Assembly (NCBI RefSeq): GCF_000720325.1
Contig: NZ_JOJM01000019.1
Span: 1 to 64,000 of the forward strand
DNA: 64,000 nucleotides
Direction of reading: 5' to 3'
From: Streptomyces sp. NRRL B-1347
GTDB taxonomy: Bacteria; Actinomycetota; Actinomycetes; Streptomycetales; Streptomycetaceae
The notes under the pieces were generated by a model. That model was not told the DNA's origin. It saw nothing but the letters and a program-made list of their open reading frames with translations, and ran no database searches. Positions 6,675 through 14,028 of the stretch are shown one piece after another (within the stretch, counting starts at the first letter, position 1; the number at the start of each line of letters is the position of its first letter). A program made the translations under genes and the position numbers.

Positions 6675-8374
6675 CGTGCACCCGCCGGGGTTGGTGTGGT
6701 CTGCATCCATTCGGTTCCGGGCGCGCGCTCGATTGCCTCTAGCCACGCCTCGGCAGCGAGGGCGGACAGCAGTGGGGGCCAGATCGTCTCCGCGCCGAGG
6801 GCAGCCGCGTGAATCGTCGCTCGCAGCGGCGCGGGATTGACGAGCCCGAGGGCCGCTAGGCGCCCGTCCGCGAGGCCGAGCACGCGGCGCCGGTTCCTGC
6901 GTAGACCTAAGTGGAAGTCGCCGACCATGCGCCCTTTGGCGGCTCGTCTGCGGTGCGCGTCAGGTAGTAGATCGGCGAACGTGTCGGCGAGCATCGGCTT
7001 GTACCGTCGAGCCGAGTAGCGCTGTTTGACAGGGGCCGAGACCACCGCGTCCAAGACTGCCCCGTCGAAGTAGGGGTTGTGCAGCGCGAGGCCGAGCGCG
7101 TCCGCGAGTTGGATTTCTGCGTATGCCGACCGTGCCACCGTGTGCAGCCCGGCGGCTAACGCCATGTCCGCATCGGGGCCCGTGGGGACACTCACCTTCG
7201 GCACGGGCGCCGTGAGCCATTCGGGGCGGCCGGACTCCGACCGGCCGATGCGGGCGGCGTCTCCCCGAAGAGCGGCAGCGATCAACGGGCGGGGACTCTG
7301 CCGACGTAGCCGAGCCCAGTCCCGGGCGTCCCCGAGCAGCCGGAGCCAGTTCCCGCTACGGGCGAGGCTCGCCAGGTGCCCGGGGGTCGACAAGAACAGG
7401 TTGTCCCCTCCATCCCCGGTCAGGTGACAGACGGAGCCCGCGGCTGCCATCGCGCCGAGCTGGTCCGAGAACATCGACCACACCGCCGAGGACGGAGCCG
7501 GCTCGTCCGTCACGGGCAACGGCACGTCGGTCGCCGTGAATGGCAGATGCCGGATGTCGAGCGGGAAGGGTGCTCGGGTCAGACCCGGGACGGTCAGGGC
7601 TTGCGCGTACTGCATGTCTCCGCCGCTGGTGACGCCCGTCGGGTGCGCGGTCACACCCGTAACCGGCCCGTACTGTGCCGCGAGCAACGTCACGGTCGTT
7701 GAGTCCATGCCCGCAAGATCGGTGGTCGCGGACACTCCCTCGACCCGCACTCGCACGCCCTCGCCGAGCGCGTGCCGAAGCACTGCCGACGCATCACGTG
7801 CTGTGCGCCGTCTCGGCGACCACCAGCGGGTGAGCGACGAACCGCCCTCGGCGTCGAGGGCCAGCAGATGCCCGGCGGGAACCGGTGCGACCCCTGCCCA
7901 CGCGCTACGCCCCGTTGCGGGGCGGTGCTTGTCACGGAGGTACGCAGCGAGCCACCCGGTATCGACGCGCCCGCCGACGAGCGGGGCTAGCGCGAGGGAG
8001 CTAGACCCCCACACCGTTCCGTCCGGGGTGCTGACCGTGTAGAGGGGCGAGGCTGCCCCGGCGTCTGCGAGGACTTCCACACGGCGCCGCTCGGTCAGCC
8101 GAACAACAGTGTGCGAGCCCGCCCACGTCCGTGCGACCGTCGCAAGCCCGGGAGCCGACAGAGCACGGGCCATGTCGTGTTCGGTGGCCGAGCACGGGCC
8201 AAGCACGGCGATTCGCGCGCTGCCGAGTTCCACGGTCCGTACGTGCTCGGACAGCCAGTCTCCGCAGACCCATAACGCGGGGTCGCGCCAGAGCAGACGT
8301 GCACCCACGGGTGTTGCGGCGGGTCGGCCGCCGGGTGCGCTTCCGCCGTACCAGCGCGCTTTGCGTTCTTCCAT
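6671..8374 (-). CDS. lasso peptide macrolactam synthetase (asparagine synthetase-like C protein)
   Basis: Protein of 567 residues of the asparagine synthase family. The N-terminal half resembles a degenerate glutaminase domain without a usable N-terminal cysteine. The C-terminal half has the ATP-pyrophosphatase motif as DLAGMDSTT (about residue 220), slightly shorter than the usual SGGxDS, and a second conserved segment HLTGDGGDNLFLS. In lasso pathways it adenylates the side chain of an Asp or Glu in the core and closes the ring on the N-terminal amine. The ATG at 8374 has GGGAGAGG upstream. It follows the precursor gene by 80 nt containing small GC-rich hairpins, which could lower cyclase expression relative to precursor. 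Confidence 0.88.
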   Translation of the reverse strand: MEERKARWYGGSAPGGRPAATPVGARLLWRDPALWVCGDWLSEHVRTVELGSARIAVLGPCSATEHDMARALSAPGLATVARTWAGSHTVVRLTERRRVEVLADAGAASPLYTVSTPDGTVWGSSSLALAPLVGGRVDTGWLAAYLRDKHRPATGRSAWAGVAPVPAGHLLALDAEGGSSLTRWWSPRRRTARDASAVLRHALGEGVRVRVEGVSATTDLAGMDSTTVTLLAAQYGPVTGVTAHPTGVTSGGDMQYAQALTVPGLTRAPFPLDIRHLPFTATDVPLPVTDEPAPSSAVWSMFSDQLGAMAAAGSVCHLTGDGGDNLFLSTPGHLASLARSGNWLRLLGDARDWARLRRQSPRPLIAAALRGDAARIGRSESGRPEWLTAPVPKVSVPTGPDADMALAAGLHTVARSAYAEIQLADALGLALHNPYFDGAVLDAVVSAPVKQRYSARRYKPMLADTFADLLPDAHRRRAAKGRMVGDFHLGLRRNRRRVLGLADGRLAALGLVNPAPLRATIHAAALGAETIWPPLLSALAAEAWLEAIERAPGTEWMQTTPTPAGAR

Positions 8375-8454
8375 CTCGTCACCTCTCCCGCCGCTGACAC
8401 CGGGGGCGGCCCCCGTTGGGACTTTTCCCGCGGGGGGCTGCCCTTAGGGCTCGA

Positions 8455-8589
8455 TTAGTCGTACGGCGTCTGTTTCGCCTCGACTCCCGAGTTTTCACCG
8501 CCCCGCGTCAGCGTGGCAGCGTTGCCCAGAATGATGACCGGCGGAACGTCGAACTCTTCGGGCGTGTCCGTGGTGTGCTTGTGATCCAT
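8455..8589 (-). CDS. albusnodin-like lasso peptide precursor
   Basis: A 44-codon gene that standard callers can miss. The leader (1-29) matches the lasso recognition pattern Y/F-x-x-P-x-(L/V)-x-x-x-G...T-x as F13-DV-P16-P-V18-II-L-G22...T28-R29, with the obligatory Thr at -2. The predicted core (30-44) is GGENSGVEAKQTPYD: Gly1 can form a macrolactam with Glu8, leaving a seven-residue tail. Albusnodin (recalled as GQGGGQSEDKRRAYNC) shares Gly1, Glu8, Lys10 and Tyr14, and Lys10 is its acetylated residue. ATG 8589 has an excellent AAAGGAGG site. Cyclase, peptidase and acetyltransferase genes follow in order. Ring size and cleavage point are inferred. Confidence 0.85.
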   Translation of the reverse strand: MDHKHTTDTPEEFDVPPVIILGNAATLTRGGENSGVEAKQTPYD

Positions 8590-8674
8590 GTGTCTCCCTC
8601 CTTTCGCATGCGATGGGGACATGGACCCCCGTACCGAGCGGGGTCATCCGTCCTTGCGGGCAGGAAGGGACCGG

Positions 8675-8923
8675 TCAGGTTCTTGCGCCCTCGGAGGGTG
8701 GCGTTACCTGGGGGCCGCGGACAGCCATCGCGGCAGTTCGGTCCCGGCGGGGAATGTCCCAGGCGTCGAGCTGGTCCGCGAGCCACTTTTCACCCACGTT
8801 CCCGAAGGAACGCGCCAGGGAAGCGGCGGACTCCCCTCCCAGGTACCTGGTGGTCACCTCTGAGCGGGCTGCGATCAACTTGTCTCGTGCCGCGCCGAGT
8901 TCGGCGCGAGAGCGTTTCGGCAT
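8675..8923 (-). CDS. small helix-turn-helix-like protein upstream of the lasso precursor
   Basis: Protein of 82 residues starting MPKRSRAELGAARDK. The middle (YLGGESAASLARSFGNVGEKWLADQL) has the spacing of a helix-turn-helix of the kind that follows a basic helix, and DAWDIPRRDRTAA resembles the recognition part of recombinase or small phage HTH proteins. The ATG at 8923 is preceded by GGAGAG. It reads in the same direction as the lasso operon and ends 85 nt before the precursor start, so it may regulate it or merely share its promoter. Identity beyond HTH-like is not established. Confidence 0.5.
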   Translation of the reverse strand: MPKRSRAELGAARDKLIAARSEVTTRYLGGESAASLARSFGNVGEKWLADQLDAWDIPRRDRTAAMAVRGPQVTPPSEGART

Positions 8924-8970
8924 CGGTACTCTCCACTGCTCTTGCTCGGATCGTTGTTGAGTTCGGGACA

Positions 8971-9015
8971 ACGGGCCCGGTCCCAGGGGGGAGCCTGATG
9001 CGGGACCGGGCCCGT
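8971..9015. terminator. strong hairpin terminator
   Basis: ACGGGCCCGGTCCC and GGGACCGGGCCCGT form a perfect 14-bp stem with a 17-nt loop. It lies downstream of the leftward Nudix-like gene and upstream of the HTH/lasso unit, insulating the cargo operon from the genes to its right. Confidence 0.65.
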
Positions 9016-9187
9016 CGCTGGCTCGGCAGCCCGCACGGGGACGGGCCTTAGGGCCGAGCCATTCCGCGCCCTCGGGGACCTAGTCCGGAGCGCGGACCGT
9101 TCTCCCGTCACGAACCCGCGGGGTCTCGGCGGACGCGTTTGGCGGGGAACGGAGTCAGGTAGACGGGGGGCAACTCCGTGGGGTCCC
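9016..9187. other. short intergenic stretch, no gene seen
   Basis: Between the hairpin at 8971-9015 and the end of the Nudix-like gene no reading frame of quality is present; a few GC-rich imperfect dyads are visible. Together with 8924-8970 this is the likely place for a promoter of the HTH/lasso unit, but no -10/-35 pair stands out. Confidence 0.3.
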
Positions 9188-9691
9188 TTACGCGGACGCC
9201 ATCTCTCCGGCCAGCAGCAAGGGCAGCCGGATGCCGTTCTCAGACGCACGCACCGCCATGCGCACCCGCGCCGCTTCGTAGCAGCGCGCGGCATCGTCCA
9301 GGAGCGAGAGGGGTACCCACCTCAAGCCGCTTAGGTCTCCCCGCGCGACGTCTTCGATTCCGACCGCCGACGCGTCCGCAGCGGAGAGAGTTCCGCCGTG
9401 GCACACAAAGCTGTAGCTCTCCGCGGCGTTCCCCTCCTTGGGCATCTGGTCCATGCCAAGGAAGTGCGAGATAGGCAGTGTCAGCCCGGTCACTTCCTTG
9501 ACCTCACGGGCCGCAGCGGCGGCAAGCGTCTCGCCCGGCTCCACCCACCGTTCCAACAGTTGCCACCCGAGCCGTTCCCCACGGTGCTTGTACGTCGGCT
9601 TGACCATCAGTACGTGCCCCTGGGGGTCCCGTACGAGGATCGTCACGCCGATGCGGCGGGGGTATGCCGCTGGATCAATGTCCGTGCCCAT
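9188..9691 (-). CDS. Nudix-fold protein with degenerate Nudix box
   Basis: Protein of 167 residues. An N-terminal strand pair (RRIGVTILVRDPQGHVLMVKP) and the helix REVKEVTGLTL identify the Nudix fold. In the box G-x5-E-x7-R-E-U-x-E-E-x-G-U the first Gly is Arg (ERWVEPGE) and the second metal-binding Glu of EE is Val (KEVTG), while E of PGE, R-E and the first Glu remain. Hydrolase activity may be reduced or changed. Start taken as ATG 9691, where AAAGGG lies upstream; an ATG six codons earlier lacks a site. Separated from the lasso operon by a terminator, so a link with it is not implied. Confidence 0.75.
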   Translation of the reverse strand: MGTDIDPAAYPRRIGVTILVRDPQGHVLMVKPTYKHRGERLGWQLLERWVEPGETLAAAAAREVKEVTGLTLPISHFLGMDQMPKEGNAAESYSFVCHGGTLSAADASAVGIEDVARGDLSGLRWVPLSLLDDAARCYEAARVRMAVRASENGIRLPLLLAGEMASA

Positions 9692-9767
9692 AGGAGATAT
9701 CCCTTTCATCTTGGGGTCCCGCCACCGGTCGGGGGCGCCCTCGCCGGCCCGTCCGGAAGCGGGAAGA

Positions 9768-9863
9768 TCAGCGGTGCGTGAGCGGCAGGACGAGCAGCCA
9801 CCCGACCACGGCCCACGTAACGAGCGCGCAGACCGTCACGAGCGCCGTTCGGGCGGGTCTCAC
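9768..9863 (-). CDS. 31-residue single-pass membrane peptide
   Basis: A GTG at 9863 overlaps the stop of the upstream gene (GTGA) and opens a 31-codon frame encoding a basic start (VRPARTA) followed by one hydrophobic helix of about 22 residues (LVTVCALVTWAVVGWLLVLPL) and a THR tail. Coupling and the clean transmembrane profile support it as a real small gene. Role unknown; small membrane peptides in phages can affect lysis or exclusion. Confidence 0.55.
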   Translation of the reverse strand: MRPARTALVTVCALVTWAVVGWLLVLPLTHR

Positions 9864-10498
9864 GAACGGTGTCCCGCGTTCGCACGCCCGCAGCGGGGGA
9901 GCCACCGCAGCGGCGTCCGGGCTTTGCGGTGGCGCTGCACTCGCGTGGGGGGATGCTCGGGCGCCCGTATCGGAGGTTCGTCGGGCCGCTCGTCTGCGGG
10001 TACGTCCACGGGCACGACCCACACCGTGTAGACACCCGTGTGATCGGCAGCACTGAGCATGAACGGCCACCCGGCGCGAAGTCGTTCGTACGCCTCTTGG
10101 CGTCTCGCCCGGTCTGCACACCATGCCCGCAGCTCTGCGGGCACGTCGGGGGCCCACTCCGGCAGAGGCAACGCTCGAATGGCCTTCGACTTCTTCTCGT
10201 TCTTCTTGTCCTTAAGCCACCAGACGTCAGGTGCGGGGTCCAGCCCATCGGCGATGCGGTGCGCTTGTGCGCCCACCCAACGCATCACGATGCCGAGATA
10301 CGGGGTCTTGAGGGAGCCGAGCACGACGCGGACCGACTCACAGCCCTTTTGCGTCACGGGTCCCGTGCCGACCGCTTCGGCCTGGTACTCGCGGCGGGTC
10401 GGTGGCTCGTGGGGGCTCGTCTCCGTCGCCGCGTCGCCCGAAGCACCGGGGTCGTGCAGGGAGCCGGGCTGACCGTCAGTGAACTTGCCGCTAGACAC
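9860..10498 (-). CDS. phage protein of unknown function
   Basis: Predicted protein of 212 residues. After a low-complexity acidic N-terminus (about 1-45) comes a globular region with VVLGSLKTPYLGIVMRWV, a Lys-rich stretch (KDKKNEKKSKAIR) and ADHTGVYTVWVVPVDVP. GTG at 10498 is favoured because GAGGAG precedes it by 5 nt. The gene is coupled by GTGA to the small membrane peptide gene and divergent from the XRE regulator at 10604. I recognise no family. Confidence 0.5.
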   Translation of the reverse strand: MSSGKFTDGQPGSLHDPGASGDAATETSPHEPPTRREYQAEAVGTGPVTQKGCESVRVVLGSLKTPYLGIVMRWVGAQAHRIADGLDPAPDVWWLKDKKNEKKSKAIRALPLPEWAPDVPAELRAWCADRARRQEAYERLRAGWPFMLSAADHTGVYTVWVVPVDVPADERPDEPPIRAPEHPPTRVQRHRKARTPLRWLPRCGRANAGHRS

Positions 10499-10603
10499 GC
10501 CCACTCCTCTCCGTAGTGCTATCACTACCGGGGGGGTCAGCGTGGCCCACACCTGGGAACCATTCAACCTGTCGGATGAGAACGAAAGGTTGGCGAACGG
10601 GCC

Positions 10604-11440
10604 TTGAATCGCAAGGAGTTGAATCCGGACTCGTCGCCCCAAGCGGCGTATGGGGCACGCCTACGCAGCTTGCGGGAGACACACGGCTGGACACAAGATG
10701 ATCTTGCAGCGCGTATGGGGTACTCCAGCGTGCATATTTCGGCGGTAGAAACTGGTCGGAAGCCTCCAACTCTCCGCTTCTCGCGGAGTGCGGATCGGGC
10801 TTTCGGCATTGAGGGCACCGCGGATACGTTCGAGCGTCAGCACCGCGAGATTGCGCACGGTGGCCTACTGGAGGGTTTCCCCGAGTACGTCAAGTACGAG
10901 GCTCGGGCCGTAGAGCTTCGGCTGTACGAAATCGGAATCGTTCCCGGCCTGTTGCAGACACCGCAATACGCGCGGGTTCTGGCCGATAGCGCCGTACGTC
11001 GTGGCGCCATCACGCCCGAACAGGCCGATGATCGCGTTGCGTTCCTGGCGGAGCGCCAGGCAGCTTTGGTCCGCGCCCGCCCTCCCATGATGTTCGTGGC
11101 CATGGACGAGAGCTGTATCCGCCGTACCGTCGGCGGGGCAGCCGTCATGGACGGCCAGCTAGCGCGCCTGGTCGAGTTCGCCGAGCTACCGAACACGCTC
11201 TTGCAGGTGGTGCCGTACGACATCGGCGAGCGTCGCACGTTTGACCTGCCCGTTAACCTCTTGACGCTGCCGGATCGATCCGTTCTCTGCTACGCGGAGT
11301 CTCAAGCGCAAGGCAACCTAGACCGAGAGAGCGCCTCCGTGGAGCCCATGTTGACGGCCTACCATCAGCTACAGGCCGAATCGCTGTCGCAGGCGGCATC
11401 TGTGGCCATGATCGAGCAGGTACGAAAGGGCAAATCGTGA
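10604..11440 (+). CDS. XRE helix-turn-helix regulator with DUF5753 domain
   Basis: Protein of about 278 residues. Residues 16-70 are an XRE/Cro-type HTH (GARLRSLRETHGWTQDDLAARMGYSSVHISAVE). The remainder is the DUF5753 domain, with the typical segments YEARAVELRLYEIGIVPGLL, YARVLA and LVEFAELPNTLLQVVPY. Start is TTG at 10604 or TTG at 10619, which has AAGGAG closer upstream. It is followed by a coupled DUF397 gene (GTGA overlap). In Streptomyces such pairs behave like regulator plus small partner and are often linked to development or to mobile elements. Here it is a candidate lysogeny regulator. Confidence 0.85.
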   Translation: MNRKELNPDSSPQAAYGARLRSLRETHGWTQDDLAARMGYSSVHISAVETGRKPPTLRFSRSADRAFGIEGTADTFERQHREIAHGGLLEGFPEYVKYEARAVELRLYEIGIVPGLLQTPQYARVLADSAVRRGAITPEQADDRVAFLAERQAALVRARPPMMFVAMDESCIRRTVGGAAVMDGQLARLVEFAELPNTLLQVVPYDIGERRTFDLPVNLLTLPDRSVLCYAESQAQGNLDRESASVEPMLTAYHQLQAESLSQAASVAMIEQVRKGKS

Positions 11441-11646
11441 CGACCGAATCCCCCCGCTGGTTCAAGTCTTCGTACAGCAACAACGGTGGCAACTGTGTAG
11501 AGGTTGCCGCCAACCTTGTCGTCACGAGCGGTATCGTCCCCGTCCGTGACTCCAAGCGCCCGAACGGCCCGGCCCTGAACTTCCCGGCCGCCGCATACTC
11601 TTCCTTCGTGTCAGGCGTCAAGGAAGGTTGGTTCGACAACACCTGA
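11437..11646 (+). CDS. DUF397 small partner protein
   Basis: Protein of 69 residues matching DUF397: WFKSSYSNNGGNCVEVA at the N-terminus, VPVRDSKRPNGPALNF in the middle and a C-terminal W-F. It is a standard partner of XRE-DUF5753 regulators in Streptomyces, where the pair can act in a toxin-antitoxin-like or anti-regulator manner. GTG start overlaps the upstream stop; a terminator follows at 11693. Confidence 0.85.
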   Translation: MTTESPRWFKSSYSNNGGNCVEVAANLVVTSGIVPVRDSKRPNGPALNFPAAAYSSFVSGVKEGWFDNT

Positions 11647-11692
11647 CCACTCGTCACGGCACCAACCGGAACTAGGCACACCATCACCAGAC

Positions 11693-11727
11693 GCCCCGCC
11701 ACTCCATCCCCTTCGGAGCGGCGGGGC
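11693..11727. terminator. terminator after the XRE/DUF397 pair
   Basis: GCCCCGCC(A)CTCC pairs with GGAG(C)GGCGGGGC around a short loop, 47 nt after the DUF397 stop and just before the convergent leftward gene ending at 11737, so it may serve both directions. Confidence 0.65.
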
Positions 11728-11736
11728 ACTCTGCTG

Positions 11737-11973
11737 TCAGACAGCGACACCAAAGGCCAGGGCCACGCCCCGAGCCCATCCGTCAGGCGGCCCCAACTCG
11801 GGTGTCCGGTCGGTCAGATAGACACCCCACGAGCTTGATCCCGGAACCCGGTGGGCGCTGACCCCGTATCTGCGCGTCATGCCCGAGCGGCGGAGTACCG
11901 AGGCAAGTCGGTGCATCTCGGCGGACGCACTCACCTGGTCCTCGCGGCCGAGGACGAACACGCGCGCGCTCAT
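11737..11973 (-). CDS. small protein of unknown function
   Basis: Predicted protein of 78 residues starting MSARVFVLGREDQVSASAEM. It has mixed alpha/beta character with VSAHRVPGSSSWGVYLTDR near the middle. Start ATG at 11973 overlaps the stop of the preceding gene (ATGA), so the two form a coupled pair. No recognised domain. Confidence 0.5.
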   Translation of the reverse strand: MSARVFVLGREDQVSASAEMHRLASVLRRSGMTRRYGVSAHRVPGSSSWGVYLTDRTPELGPPDGWARGVALAFGVAV

Positions 11974-12332
11974 GCGGCGAGCACGGTCGTGGGGCAGTGC
12001 TGTCCGTAGGCGCACATGGTCACGGGCTCGTCCCACTGGACCCACAGCCCGGAGTCTCCGCGGACCCATTCGACGGAGCCGGCGAGGGTGTGCGACTTGT
12101 GGTCCCGCGCGAGCAGCCTGAACCCGGTGTGCTTGCCGATGGTCCGGAACAAGCGCGCGACGATGCCGCCTTGACTCTCAACGATCCTGTGCAGGTCGGC
12201 ACATGACCGCACCGCCTCTTCGCTCAGCACGTCGGGCAGCTCGCAGCAAGCCCCCCATGCGCCGTCTGCGCCACCACGTACAGGCACGATGACGGTTGTT
12301 TGAACCCGAAACTCCTCGCTGTGCGTAACCAT
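11970..12332 (-). CDS. phage or plasmid-type protein of unknown function
   Basis: Predicted protein of 120 residues, MVTHSEEFRVQTTVIVPVRGG..., with two adjacent cysteines in WGACCELPD and a helical segment EEAVRSCADLHRIVESQGGIVARLF. It ends with WDEPVTMCAYGQHCPTTVLAA. Coupled to the downstream 78-residue gene. Function unknown; cysteines could be metal ligands. Confidence 0.5.
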   Translation of the reverse strand: MVTHSEEFRVQTTVIVPVRGGADGAWGACCELPDVLSEEAVRSCADLHRIVESQGGIVARLFRTIGKHTGFRLLARDHKSHTLAGSVEWVRGDSGLWVQWDEPVTMCAYGQHCPTTVLAA

Positions 12333-12687
12333 GCGGACACGCTAGTACAGGCATTCGATTTGCGGAAGCATCTTTCTTGGCCATTCAATGTAACACTTCC
12401 ATAACGCGCCGAGGGTAGTGATATCCCGCTGGCCAGCCAAAGCCCGTTATGTCCATGCCGAGTTGTGCTCACCACGTGAAGGGTGGGGTTGACGATTCCA
12501 CCCAACATCTTTGCCGCCCAGCAAATCGCAATGACTCTTCGTAAGCAGGTTACGTGCCCGCATGATGTCTGATTCCAGCCCGCCACCCCTCACGCTTGGG
12601 CTGCCGAGAGCACCCGAAGTGCGAGGGGGAGAGTTAGCAACTCCGCTTTTTCTAGGGGGAGTTCACAGCTCGATTACTGACGGGAGA
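12333..12687. other. AT-richer intergenic region without a gene
   Basis: About 355 bases with lower GC than the surroundings and no good reading frame on either strand. It should hold the promoter of the leftward 120-residue gene starting at 12332; a TGTACTAG-like -10 element lies about 10 nt before that start, without a clear -35. Confidence 0.35.
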
Positions 12688-12703
12688 ACGCCCCGCGGGG
12701 CGT
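12688..12703. terminator. palindromic hairpin after sigma factor gene
   Basis: ACGCCCCGCGGGGCGT is a perfect 16-bp palindrome located 31 nt beyond the sigma factor stop. Probably a terminator, though no T-tract follows. Confidence 0.45.
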
Positions 12704-12733
12704 CACGACGCCAGCCGTTGCGGGTCGTCAGGG

Positions 12734-13543
12734 TCACCATGCCCGAGCCCCTGCCTGGTACAGCTCGCGGAAACGTTTCTGCCCCTTGGCGCGCGCCTCG
12801 TGGACCTGCTTGGGGGTGACACCCATGTCCTCGGCTAGTTCAGTGTCAGGGCGGTCGCTGAAGTCGGCGACGGGGGCTATGCCGTAGCTCGCCTTGAGGA
12901 CGACGCGCTGTCGTTCCCCCAACAGCCCCAGCGTGCGGTGCACTTGCTCGTGCACGACCGTGCGCCTGGTGGTCTCGTAGTCGCGCGAGTCGAGTAGATC
13001 GACGGGAACCTCCGCAACGGCGGCAACTACGTCGCCGAGGGTCAATTCGTCGTCGTTCTCGTCCACGTCGTGCGGGCGGTCGAGCGAGTCCACACCGAGC
13101 CACGACAGCAATGCGGCGTACGCCCGATCCGGAGTCATCCTGCGAGGCCCCATTTCATCCGTGGTCGCGATCCGAGCCGCTGCGTACGGGTCACCGGAAG
13201 CGAGAGTGAGGGCGCTCGCAAAATCCTTCGTGGTCTGCGCGCTCACCCCAGGGTTAAGCGACTGTTGGCGAAGGTCACGCATGACGCTGTGCAACTCACG
13301 GTCTATGAATGCCATGAATTGCGCACCAGTCTCGCCGCTAAAGGCGGCAAGGCACTGCCAAACAGTTATCCGCCCCGCCTGGGTGAGGTCTTCTGCCAAG
13401 TGATGGTCGGTTCGGCTGGCTCCGGTTGCGTAGCTGCGGGCTCGCTGGGAAACAAACGTCTCGGTTTCTGCAATTACGGCCTGAACCGCATGAATGTTGT
13501 TTCCCTTTGCTGCCGAAATGATTTCTGCCGTAAGGTGCGTCAT
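12734..13543 (-). CDS. phage-encoded sigma-70-like factor
   Basis: Protein of 269 residues. The region DHHLAEDLTQAGRITVWQCLAAF...AFIDRELHSVMRDLR corresponds to sigma region 2. The C-terminal part (LLGERQRVVLKASYG...TELAEDMGVTPKQVHEARAKG) is a region 4 helix-turn-helix for -35 recognition. Between them is an acidic linker. ATG 13543 is preceded by GGAG at about 9 nt. Placed just after the DNA polymerase gene, it may direct middle or late transcription of the phage. Region 2 is divergent, so promoter preference cannot be predicted. Confidence 0.7.
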   Translation of the reverse strand: MTHLTAEIISAAKGNNIHAVQAVIAETETFVSQRARSYATGASRTDHHLAEDLTQAGRITVWQCLAAFSGETGAQFMAFIDRELHSVMRDLRQQSLNPGVSAQTTKDFASALTLASGDPYAAARIATTDEMGPRRMTPDRAYAALLSWLGVDSLDRPHDVDENDDELTLGDVVAAVAEVPVDLLDSRDYETTRRTVVHEQVHRTLGLLGERQRVVLKASYGIAPVADFSDRPDTELAEDMGVTPKQVHEARAKGQKRFRELYQAGARAW

Positions 13544-13672
13544 TGGGCATCGCTCCGTTGGTTTGGGGCTCTGCTCCCTGTGGGGAGCGGGGCTTGCCCG
13601 GAACGGAGCGCGCGGGACCAGAAAAGGCCCTGTGGCCCTAATGCAATGCGCCTTGAATAAGGGCACAAAAAT

Positions 13673-13700
13673 GCCCCGTCCCGGAATGGCAGGACGGGGC
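13673..13700. terminator. terminator upstream of sigma factor gene
   Basis: GCCCCGTCC and GGACGGGGC form a 9-bp stem with a 10-nt loop in the gap between the DNA polymerase and sigma genes; it would end leftward transcription from the replication block. Confidence 0.6.
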
Positions 13701-13827
13701 TTGCGCATTGCCTTATCGCTGCGTGGTCGATGAATTTAGGTTCGGACCACGGGGCCAGCAATGCTGTTATTCAGGTCATGCAATATCAAATAGGTGGATG
13801 TCGCTTAGAACGGGACTTAGCCGAGAC

Positions 13828-14028
13828 CTTGCCTACTGCGAACGCGGTAGGTGAGATCCCATCGGGGCCTGCCTCCTCCTCCGCCAGTAGGAGGGAGGTA
13901 GCCAGTTGTGCCCACCCTGTGATCAGAAGTGCGCAACTGGTGAAGGGCGAGAATGCGTCTATTTCAGAGGCTCATTTCAGGTTCACGCGGTGTGACCAGC
14001 GCTCCGAAGCGATCACCTGTGAGTGATC
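13828..14028. other. run of hairpins in a 480-nt gene-free gap (candidate structured RNA or origin)
   Basis: Consecutive dyads: CCTACTGCG/CGCGGTAGG (13832-13851), CCTCCTCC/GGAGGGAGG (about 13871-13898), CCAGTTGTGC/GCGCAACTGG (13902-13940), GGTTCAC/GTGTGACC (13980-13997) and GATCAC/GTGATC (14011-14028). The last overlaps the polymerase stop and may be its terminator. No reading frame uses the stretch. Dense structure next to replication genes fits an origin or a non-coding RNA; neither is proven. Confidence 0.4.

Noticed and set aside
8508..8786. Leftward 92-codon frame overlapping the precursor as the lasso precursor
   Set aside because: It is in another frame; the precursor at 8455-8589 has the leader motif and Shine-Dalgarno.
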